A stretch of DNA of 58,892 nt, from the NCBI GenBank assembly GCA_945862235.1, contig CAMAYU010000015.1, forward strand, positions 1 through 58,892, written 5' to 3'. A program made the translations under genes and the position numbers. The notes beneath the pieces are model-generated. The model had not been told where the DNA came from. It saw only the letters and a program-made list of their open reading frames with translations, and did not search any database. This DNA is from Schlesneria paludicola DSM 18645. Lineage in GTDB: Bacteria; Planctomycetota; Planctomycetia; Planctomycetales; Planctomycetaceae. Positions within the stretch are counted from its first letter, which is position 1, and every line of letters starts with the position of its first letter. This document shows positions 51,885 to 58,892 of the stretch, piece after piece.

Positions 51885-53207
51885 ATGTCGGACCCAACGC
51901 AAACTTGGGCGACGTGGTTTGTGAAAGGGGAGACTTTGTTTCGCTTCCTCGCGGTGCATGTCGCGTGGCTGTCTTGGGCTGGAGTCATTCCCGCGCCGGC
52001 CGTGTTTGTGTTGACGCTGCTGTGGTTCGGTTGCCTCGGTGCGGCGCAGGCGATGGCGGGGGAAGTGGTCTCAGTCATTGAGGCCACCGGCGCCAGTTCA
52101 TCTCGCTTAATGCTGGTCGATTGGACGAATGAACGGCTGACTCTGGAAGGCGACTCGCGGCGCGAAGTGCCGCTCGATGAAGTCGTCTCGCTTCACTTCG
52201 ACCGGAAAGCGGCCACTTTCTCGGGGGGCGAGTCGCTCGTGTTGTTGGCCAACGGAGATCGGCTGGTTGCGCACTCGAAGGCCATCGCGGACGACGTGCT
52301 GTCGGCGGCATGGAAGACCGGCGCGGTTCAGAATGACCTGAAGTTGCCGCTCGAAACGGTGGCGGCTGTCGTCTTCGACCTCCCCGCAGCGAAGGCCGAT
52401 CGTCAGCGGTTGTTCGCCGATTTACAGACGCTGCCGCCGGGCGACGACATCGTGTTGCTCGCCAACGGAGACCGAACGCAGGGTGAGTTCGAGCAACTCG
52501 ACGGCGCGTTTGTCACGTTGAAGCAGGCGACCGGCCCCTTGAAGTTGGATCGCAGCCGAGTCCGCGCGATCCGGTTCAATCCCGCTTTGACGAGTGCCGC
52601 GAAAACGGAAGGCCGTCGGTCGGTGATCGCACTCGTTAACGGCTCGCGCTTCACGGTGACAGGTGTCGAATTGAAAGAATCCGAACTCAAGCTCACTACT
52701 TCGTCGAAGCAAGTCCTCGCACTGCCGCTCGCCGCCGTTGTGTCATGTCACGTCTATGGCAACCGCGTGGTCTCACTGGCTGACCGCGAACCGGTTGAGA
52801 TCGCGTTCACGCCGTACCTCGCAGCGCGCTGGCCGCTCGTGAAGAACGCCAATGTGCTGCATGGCCCGTTGTCGTTGCGTGGGACCGAGTACGGCGCGGG
52901 TTTGGGGATGCACAGCCGCATGTCGGCGACTTACGCCCTCATGCCGCACGACAGCGAGTTCCGCGCGACCGTCGGCATCGACGACACCGCGAATGGAGCG
53001 GGCAGCGTGCGCTTTGCCATCGAGCTGGATGGCAAACCCGTCTGGACCAGTGCAGAAATCACTGGCCGTTCCGTTCCGCTCGTCATCCCGCCTCTCGCTG
53101 TTCGCGGGGCGAAGCGACTGACGCTGCTCGTTGATTTCGGCCAGCACGCCGATGTCGCCGACTACGCCAACTGGTGCGAGGCGGTCCTGATCGCCGATCC
53201 GAAGTAG
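51885..53207 (+). CDS. NPCBM-domain secreted protein
   Basis: 440 residues from the ATG at 51885, with GAGG upstream. One hydrophobic stretch at about 33-58 (APAVFVLTLLWFGCLGAAQA) is a signal or anchor. The middle is beta-rich (LLANGDRLVAHSK, LLANGDRTQGEFEQLDGAFV: a duplicated unit). The C-terminal 140 residues are an NPCBM/NEW2 carbohydrate-binding module: GTEYGAGLGMHSRMSATYAL, FRATVGIDDTANGAGSVRFA, PLVIPPLAVRGAKRLTLLVD. Such modules bind galactose-type sugars. Only the N-terminal unit is unassigned. Confidence 0.85.
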   Translation: MSDPTQTWATWFVKGETLFRFLAVHVAWLSWAGVIPAPAVFVLTLLWFGCLGAAQAMAGEVVSVIEATGASSSRLMLVDWTNERLTLEGDSRREVPLDEVVSLHFDRKAATFSGGESLVLLANGDRLVAHSKAIADDVLSAAWKTGAVQNDLKLPLETVAAVVFDLPAAKADRQRLFADLQTLPPGDDIVLLANGDRTQGEFEQLDGAFVTLKQATGPLKLDRSRVRAIRFNPALTSAAKTEGRRSVIALVNGSRFTVTGVELKESELKLTTSSKQVLALPLAAVVSCHVYGNRVVSLADREPVEIAFTPYLAARWPLVKNANVLHGPLSLRGTEYGAGLGMHSRMSATYALMPHDSEFRATVGIDDTANGAGSVRFAIELDGKPVWTSAEITGRSVPLVIPPLAVRGAKRLTLLVDFGQHADVADYANWCEAVLIADPK

Positions 53208-53254
53208 CGGGGGCGAGACCTCGAGTGGTCGGACAATTGGTTCCTCGTGCGGAT

Positions 53255-53293
53255 GACTTGTTGCCTTAGCCCGGAAATCTAAGGCAACAAGTC
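53255..53293. repeat. Perfect hairpin between the NPCBM and FlgI-like genes
   Basis: GACTTGTTGCCTTAG (53255-53269) mirrors CTAAGGCAACAAGTC (53279-53293) with a 9-base loop. It has no following T run. The rest of 53208-53575 shows no gene. Confidence 0.88.
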
Positions 53294-53575
53294 CAAAGTC
53301 ATACGACTTACGGCGGGCCTCGAAGACTCGCCCCCCGACAGATTGCCCGGCGTCAAAAGGCATTGGCGTGTTTGAAGTCGTCTTGACCGGGTTGGGGGAC
53401 CGGCATAAGTTCCCGCCCTCCCCCTGTCCCAGATTCCTGTCTTTGGGTTCATCCCACTCGTCATTCCGTGCTGCGCGAAGGATCGCGTGAACGGGTGGCG
53501 TCTCGTTTTGCCGTCTCGTTGGATGCTGACCTGCGCGGATCGTGCGCGACCGTGCCGCGAAAGGAGTCGTTGGTC

Positions 53576-55624
53576 ATGCCTGCGCTACACACTCTCAATC
53601 GGTACTCGTTTCTGCGGTGGTTGCTCGTCGTTGTCTGCGTTTCGTTTCCGCTCGCACTGTTAGCGCGAGATTCGAAGACGAAGGCCAAACCGGCGGTAAG
53701 TCCGCCCGTGTTTGCCAGCGATGACGACGAGGCTGACGAAGAAGCCAAGCGCTTCGCGACCAAGATTGCGACGCCGCTGATCGGCGATCTCACCAGCTTC
53801 GCGGGCCTCGAAGCGGTCACGCTGGAGGGCGTCGGGTTGGTTGTCGGTCTGAACGGGACCGGCGGCGATCCGGCTCCGTCTGCGTTTCGCACCGCGCTGA
53901 TGGAAGACCTCAAGAAGAACGGACTCGCCAATCCGAACGCGATCTTGCAACGGCCCGACACGGCACTGGTCCTCGTCCGTGCGAAGCTTCCTCCGCTGCT
54001 CAGCAAAGGAGAGAAAATTGATGTCGAAGTGCGCGTCCCCGATAGCGCGCAGGCCTCGAGCATCGCGGGCGGCTGGCTGATGGAGGTCTATCTGACCGAA
54101 CAAGCCTTCGTTCCGGGACGCGGCGTTCTGAAGGGCCATGCCTATGCGAAGGCCGAAGGAGCGATCCTGACTTCCGGGATCGGCAGCGACGCCGCGAACA
54201 ATCCCGCGCTGCTCAAGCAGGGGCGAGTCCTCGGCGGGGCCACGGTCCTCAAGGAACGCGATCTCTCGCTCTATCTGCGCAACGACTACCGCAGCATCCG
54301 TAACGCAACGCGTGTCGCCGAGTCCATCGGGCAACGATTCCACGACTTCGATAAGCAGGGAATCAAGAAGGCGATGGCCGAAGCGAAGACCGATCAAAAG
54401 ATCGAGTTGTCCGTCCATCCAAAGTACAAGAACAACTACCCGCGCTACCTCCAAGTGATCCGGCACATGGCCTTCAAGGAGGACAGCGTCGCGATGCGTG
54501 TGAGAATGCAGAAGCTGAAGCAGGAGCTGTTTGAACCCGACATGGCTGATGAAGTCGCTCTGCAACTGGAAGCGATCGGCGGTGAAGCGGTCCCGATTTT
54601 GAAGCAGGGGCTGACCTCGCCGCTGATCGAAGTCCGGTTCCATTCGGCGATCGCGCTCGCCTATCTGGGCAACACCGAAGGCTTGCCCGTGTTGATCGAG
54701 GCGGCGCGCACGGAGCGAGCCTTCCGTGTGTTTGCTCTCGCCGCGATCTCCACTGTGGAAGATGCCGAAGCACATCTCGGGCTGCGCGAACTCATGAATG
54801 ACTCGACGCCCGAGACGCGCTACGGCGCATTCCGCGCCCTATGGACACTCGACCCCAAAGACCCCTTCATTCGCGGCGTCACGCTCGGATTGCCCGAGAA
54901 CGTCGAAGCGAAGAAGAACCGGAATCTGGGCGATTACAAACTGCACGTCCTGCAAACGACGGGCGAACCGATGGTCCACGCGACGCTGCGGACGCGGCCC
55001 GAGATCGTGATCTTCGGTGTCGATCAGCAGTTCCTCGCCCCGCTATATCTCACCGCCGGTCGTCACGTCATGGTGACGGCGCAACCGGGATCAGCGACCG
55101 TCTCACTGGCTCGGTTTGAAGTCGGCAAGCCTGATGAACGGCGCGAGGTCTCAGCCCGCGTGGCCGATGTGATTCGCGCGGCTGACGAATTGGGTGCGAC
55201 CTACCCTGACATCGTGCAGATGCTGGCCGACGCTTCGAAACAGAAGAACCTGCCGACGCGACTGGCTGCGAATGAACTCCCCGAAGGTGGCCGCATCTAC
55301 TACCGCCCGAACAGCGACCCGACCAAGCCGGGCAGCAAGAAGGGAACGAAAGTCGGCAAGGACAACTACATGCCAAACCTGTTCCCCGAACAGAACGAAC
55401 CGGATGACGTGGCCGCGCGCAAGGCGAAGGAGAAGAAGGAGGGAGACGGCTCGGCCAACATGGCCAACGTGCCGTCGAAGTCTGCTTCCGCAAGCAACGA
55501 TGAACCACCCGCTCAAACCGACGAACCCAACGCGCGGAAGGCCGTTCCCGTGAAGCCCACAACGAAGAAGGACGAAGCCAAGCCGAAGCGAAGCCTGCCG
55601 TGGTTTGGTGGATCGAAGAAGTGA
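53576..55624 (+). CDS. FlgI (P-ring)-like protein with HEAT-type repeats
   Basis: 682 residues from the ATG at 53576 (AAAGGAG upstream). A signal peptide (1-25) ends near LAR. Residues 60-300 resemble FlgI: GDLTSFAGLEAVTLEGVGLV, VVGLNGTGGDP, then DVEVRVPDSAQASSIAGGWL, GHAYAKAEGAILTSG. Then VRFHSAIALAYLGNTEGLPV and RVFALAAISTVEDAEAHLGL, RYGAFRALWTLDP are HEAT-like units (about 340-430). A further beta region and a Lys/Pro/Glu-rich tail follow. Normal FlgI is about 370 residues and forms the flagellar P-ring. Here there are no flagellar genes nearby and extra domains are attached. Confidence 0.82.
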   Translation: MPALHTLNRYSFLRWLLVVVCVSFPLALLARDSKTKAKPAVSPPVFASDDDEADEEAKRFATKIATPLIGDLTSFAGLEAVTLEGVGLVVGLNGTGGDPAPSAFRTALMEDLKKNGLANPNAILQRPDTALVLVRAKLPPLLSKGEKIDVEVRVPDSAQASSIAGGWLMEVYLTEQAFVPGRGVLKGHAYAKAEGAILTSGIGSDAANNPALLKQGRVLGGATVLKERDLSLYLRNDYRSIRNATRVAESIGQRFHDFDKQGIKKAMAEAKTDQKIELSVHPKYKNNYPRYLQVIRHMAFKEDSVAMRVRMQKLKQELFEPDMADEVALQLEAIGGEAVPILKQGLTSPLIEVRFHSAIALAYLGNTEGLPVLIEAARTERAFRVFALAAISTVEDAEAHLGLRELMNDSTPETRYGAFRALWTLDPKDPFIRGVTLGLPENVEAKKNRNLGDYKLHVLQTTGEPMVHATLRTRPEIVIFGVDQQFLAPLYLTAGRHVMVTAQPGSATVSLARFEVGKPDERREVSARVADVIRAADELGATYPDIVQMLADASKQKNLPTRLAANELPEGGRIYYRPNSDPTKPGSKKGTKVGKDNYMPNLFPEQNEPDDVAARKAKEKKEGDGSANMANVPSKSASASNDEPPAQTDEPNARKAVPVKPTTKKDEAKPKRSLPWFGGSKK

Positions 55625-55747
55625 TGGCTCTCGGAAGGAAGATATTGATCAACCCCGTTCAGAGGTCTCATTGTCTGTCGGTTTGAATCCCCTCGCACGC
55701 TACTCGCTCAAAGAAGAAAAGGGCTTTCGCCCCAGAGTCACTGTTCC

Positions 55748-58700
55748 ATGCTCAAGTCCCTCGAACTGTTCGGCTTTAAGAGCTTCGCCGATCGCACTCG
55801 GTTCGACTTCTCGACGGGCATCACCAGCGTCGTCGGGCCGAACGGCAGTGGGAAGAGCAACGTCGTCGACGCGATGAAGTGGATTTTGGGCGATCAATCG
55901 GCCAAGAGCCTGCGCGGCAAAGAGATGACCGACGTCATCTTCAACGGCTCGGCCAGTCGCAAGCCGAGTGCCTACGCCGAGGCGACGATCACGTTCGACA
56001 ACGCTTCAGGTTGGCTGCCGTCTGACGCGCAAGAGGTCCAGGTCGGTCGCCGCATCTGGCGCAATGGCGACGCCGAGTATCTGCTCAACCGCGCAACGGC
56101 CCGACTGAAAGACATCAAAGACCTGTTCATGGGGACTGGCGCGGGAACCTCCGCGTACAGCATCATCGAACAAGGTCGAGTCGATCAGATTCTCCAGGCC
56201 AACCCGACCAGTCGTCGCGCCGTGTTTGAAGAGGCGGCCGGGATCAGTCGTTTCAAAGCGCGCAAGATCGAGGCGCAGCGGAAGCTCGAACGAGTCGGTC
56301 AGAATCTCGAACGACTGACCGACATCGTCGATGAAGTCGAAGCGCAGTTGAACTCGACTCGCAGCCAAGCCGCCAAAGCGGCCAAGTACCGCGAAGTTTC
56401 CGTCGGACTGAAACAGTGGTGGCACGGTCTCGCGGCCGACGACTTCCGCTTCTTCACGGCCGAACTCGATGTGATCGAGACCGGATTGGCCGCGTCAACC
56501 GGGCGTATGGACACCCTGACCGAACATCAGCGACAGCTCGAAGTGCGCGAAGCAGCCTTCGATGCAGACCTGTCGAAACTTGACGACACGCTGCGTGAAG
56601 TCGATCGTCGCAGTGCGAGCGGGCGCGAAGCGATCGCCGGACACGAGACCACGATTCAGCATCAGACGGCGCGGCTGATTGAGATCGAGACGGAACTGAC
56701 GCGCCTGCAGAAGCAGGAATTGGTCCTCAGTCACCGTGTGCGCGAGACACACGGTGAGATTGCGTCCCAACAGAGCCGACTCGCCGAGTCGGAACGCGAT
56801 CATGCCGAGAACCGGCACCGCATCTCGGCTCACGATGGTCAGCATCAGCACGCGATGCAGGCGCTCACTGCGCGGCGTGAGCAGCAGGATCGGGATCGCA
56901 CGCGACGACTCGAATTGACCAAGTCGGTTTCGGCGACATCCAGCGCGGTGGCCACATTGCGCGCGGCGCTGTCGGCGGTGCAGGCGTCTCAGACGAAGGC
57001 TCAGTCGCAACTCGATCAACTCGATGGAACGCTCGCCGAGCGGGAGATGGAGCGCGACAAGAGCCTCTCGCGCGTGGATGAAGCAGTACAGACTCAAGCT
57101 GCCGCACAGGCCATGCTCCGCGCGACGCAATCGAAGCGAGTGTCACTGTTGGGCGAACAGGATCACGCGAAACAGCGACTCGCCGAACAACGCGAACAGC
57201 GCAGTGCGGCCCTCGCGCGGAAGAGTCTGCTCGAAGACCTCGAGCTGCGGCAGGAGGGACTCGGGATCGGCGTGAAGGACATTCTCAACCGAGCACGTTC
57301 TTCGCCGCATCCGCCGTGGAACTCGGTCGTCGGCAGCGTCGCCGATTTGCTCGACGTGGACCTCGAACACGCGGCGTTGCTCGAAGTGGCACTCGGCCCT
57401 CGCGCACAGCTGATCGTGCTGCGCGAGTACCAGGCGCTGCTCGACTACTTGAATCAAGGGACCGTGCTGCTGACGAACCGCGTCGGTTTCATTGCCATTC
57501 CTGATCGCGCCGCCAGCCAGCCGATGCCCGACGTGCGGCAGCAGTCGCGCTTCGTCCATCTGCAACTCGACCCGAACACGCTGCCCGACTTGTCACGCGA
57601 GCCGGGAGTCGTGATGCGCGCGGATGCGCTCGTCCTGTCCGATCGCGGCACGACGGGTCTTGCCGCCGCCGTCCTTGCCGACACTTGGATCGTCCGCACG
57701 ATGGAAGACGCGGTGCGGTTGGCTACGGGGTGTCGTAGCACGGACGCCCTCATCCGTGCGGATCGCGTTGATGATGTGCCGCGAGCGGGCGAACTTGGCC
57801 GAACGGACGCAGGCGTCCGTTCTACGAGCCTCCGCTTCGTCACGCTGCAAGGTGAGTTGCTCGAAGCGAACGGCACGCTGTACGTCGGGACGATTCGGAG
57901 CGAGACCGCGTTGTTGTCGCGGCGCAGTGAGTTGCGCCGGATCAAGAACGATCTCACGCTGCTCGACCGCGACATTCAGGCGGAAGAGTCGGCATTGCAC
58001 TCGGTCTATCAATCGCTGACGGGAGCCGACTCAGAGCTGGAAGCGGTCGCAGCGGAGTTGGACTACGCCAACCAACGGTTCGCCGATTTGAAGGCGGACC
58101 TCGCGGCACAGGACCAAACACTGGATCGGCTCCGTCGTGAACGGCTGTCGCTGACCGAGCAGCTTCGCGCGGGGGACGAGGAGTTCGCGCAACGGCAACT
58201 CGAACTGAACGGCGCACAAGACCAAGCCGCAGCGACCGAGCAGGAGCTGCATCACCTGGAAGCGAGCCTCGCCGCGTCGGCCGAAGAGTTACTCGCCACC
58301 GAGCAACAGTACCAGCAGCTCGAACAACAGAAGGCCGCGAAACAACTCGATCTCGTGAAGCAGGCCGAGCAGTTGGAGTCGCTCCGTGCGACCGTTCATC
58401 GTCTGGGCGATGAGCTTCAACAACGGTTGGCTCAGCACGACGAGGCCGATCGCCGCTGCATCGCCTGCATTGCCAAACGGCAACAACTGACGCTGCACAT
58501 CCTCAACACCCGGGCCACGCGCGACGAGCAGTTGCTGGTGGCTGAACACGTCGCCAATGAAGCCTTCGCGTTGCACGCGGCCAAGCTGGCGCTGCGTGTC
58601 GAGCGGAGCCAACTCGTAGAACAGGAACTCGATCTGCGCAAGGAACGGCGCGAACTGGCCGAGCGTCGCCACACCGATGAGATTCGGGTGCGCGACATGA

Positions 58701-58892
58701 AGCACGCCCTGACGACGCTCGATGAACGGCTCGACGAGGAGTACCAACTCAAACTGGCCGATGTCGTCACATCGGGGGCGTCGGCGTATCGGCTGCTGCT
58801 GGAAGAGCGCGGGTCGAAGGTTGATCAGCACGTGGTCAAATATCTGGCTGATCGGACGGATGAGTCCGACCCGACGGATGCCAAGTCTGCAG
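55748..58892 (+). CDS. smc: Chromosome segregation ATPase SMC (partial, runs off right edge)
   Basis: 1048 residues are visible from [10 protein letters not shown]. The Walker A motif is GPNGSGKSN (30-38), with [20 protein letters not shown] following, and the ABC Q-loop region [20 protein letters not shown]. Long coiled coils flank a hinge at about 510-680. SMC holds and organises DNA as a ring with ScpA and ScpB. The C-terminal signature and Walker B would lie beyond the window. Residues about 660-694 at the far side of the hinge are an in-frame insert that matches a DNA palindrome (57733-57827). It starts 123 bases after the FlgI-like gene. Confidence 0.93.
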   Translation, partial: MLKSLELFGFKSFADRTRFDFSTGITSVVGPNGSGKSNVVDAMKWILGDQSAKSLRGKEMTDVIFNGSASRKPSAYAEATITFDNASGWLPSDAQEVQVGRRIWRNGDAEYLLNRATARLKDIKDLFMGTGAGTSAYSIIEQGRVDQILQANPTSRRAVFEEAAGISRFKARKIEAQRKLERVGQNLERLTDIVDEVEAQLNSTRSQAAKAAKYREVSVGLKQWWHGLAADDFRFFTAELDVIETGLAASTGRMDTLTEHQRQLEVREAAFDADLSKLDDTLREVDRRSASGREAIAGHETTIQHQTARLIEIETELTRLQKQELVLSHRVRETHGEIASQQSRLAESERDHAENRHRISAHDGQHQHAMQALTARREQQDRDRTRRLELTKSVSATSSAVATLRAALSAVQASQTKAQSQLDQLDGTLAEREMERDKSLSRVDEAVQTQAAAQAMLRATQSKRVSLLGEQDHAKQRLAEQREQRSAALARKSLLEDLELRQEGLGIGVKDILNRARSSPHPPWNSVVGSVADLLDVDLEHAALLEVALGPRAQLIVLREYQALLDYLNQGTVLLTNRVGFIAIPDRAASQPMPDVRQQSRFVHLQLDPNTLPDLSREPGVVMRADALVLSDRGTTGLAAAVLADTWIVRTMEDAVRLATGCRSTDALIRADRVDDVPRAGELGRTDAGVRSTSLRFVTLQGELLEANGTLYVGTIRSETALLSRRSELRRIKNDLTLLDRDIQAEESALHSVYQSLTGADSELEAVAAELDYANQRFADLKADLAAQDQTLDRLRRERLSLTEQLRAGDEEFAQRQLELNGAQDQAAATEQELHHLEASLAASAEELLATEQQYQQLEQQKAAKQLDLVKQAEQLESLRATVHRLGDELQQRLAQHDEADRRCIACIAKRQQLTLHILNTRATRDEQLLVAEHVANEAFALHAAKLALRVERSQLVEQELDLRKERRELAERRHTDEIRVRDMKHALTTLDERLDEEYQLKLADVVTSGASAYRLLLEERGSKVDQHVVKYLADRTDESDPTDAKSA
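57733..57827. repeat. Palindromic element inserted in frame in the smc hinge
   Basis: TCGTAGCACGGACGCC at 57733 onward is mirrored by GGCGTCCGTTCTACGA ending at 57827. Imperfect arms of about 27 bases. The encoded stretch [18 protein letters not shown], then [12 protein letters not shown], interrupts [15 protein letters not shown] and [15 protein letters not shown]. Confidence 0.75.

Noticed and set aside
1..58892. tRNA or rRNA genes
   Set aside because: Looked for acceptor and T-arm patterns; GGTTCGA-type matches lie inside coding sequence without a cloverleaf.

Overview
The window reads as a piece of chromosome from a planctomycete (Planctomycetota). This rests on content, not on a database match: high GC, a PfaD/ketosynthase pair, SpoVR, a FlgI-like protein with HEAT repeats, an NPCBM protein, secreted STN, Cys-rich and His-rich proteins, a soluble PAS chemoreceptor system, and many short palindromic repeats of kinds I associate with planctomycete genomes. 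No rRNA, tRNA or CRISPR array was found.

Layout. 1-3267 (minus) is an operon of a PfaD-type enoyl reductase followed by a PUFA/polyketide synthase that runs off the left edge. 3.6-28.9 kb is ordinary mixed-strand chromosome: an STN-domain secreted protein, a toxin-antitoxin pair, a YhcH/TabA-like protein, a membrane/spermidine-synthase-like fusion, PilZ, a PqaA-like hydrolase, CinA, Uma2, RidA, FHA, SPFH-GYF, MiaA, a three-gene overlapping mini-operon ending in a retropepsin-like protein, SpoVR, an aldose epimerase, a YgjP-like metallopeptidase, a dynamin/Era-like GTPase, a complete IS110 element and RlmI.

29.3-45.8 kb is a chemotaxis-like island: cheA (two CheW domains), cheW, a soluble triple-PAS receptor, cheB, cheR, a CheY, an HDOD protein and a CheX on the plus strand, then a second receiver and a second CheX on the minus strand. 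It is interleaved with decayed sequence: an ISAs1 transposase with two stops, a truncated-haemoglobin reading frame broken by three homopolymer shifts directly upstream of and aligned with the receptor, a frameshifted methyltransferase-like gene, an HDOD stub overlapping cheB, and an IS701-like remnant. 46.1-58.9 kb holds secreted or periplasmic proteins (Cys-rich protein, lipoprotein cytochrome, trypsin-like protease, a large secreted protein, NPCBM protein, FlgI-HEAT protein) and the start of smc, which runs off the right edge.

Three things stand out. First, palindromic elements lie in frame inside three conserved genes (pfaD, the GTPase and the smc hinge), and related or other palindromes fill nearly every intergenic gap. 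Second, a group-1 truncated haemoglobin appears to have been joined to a PAS chemoreceptor. Third, the IS110 element has recognisable ends at the edge of a palindrome and a 326-base leader that is a good candidate for a bridge RNA. All function calls come from reading motifs by eye; no search was run.
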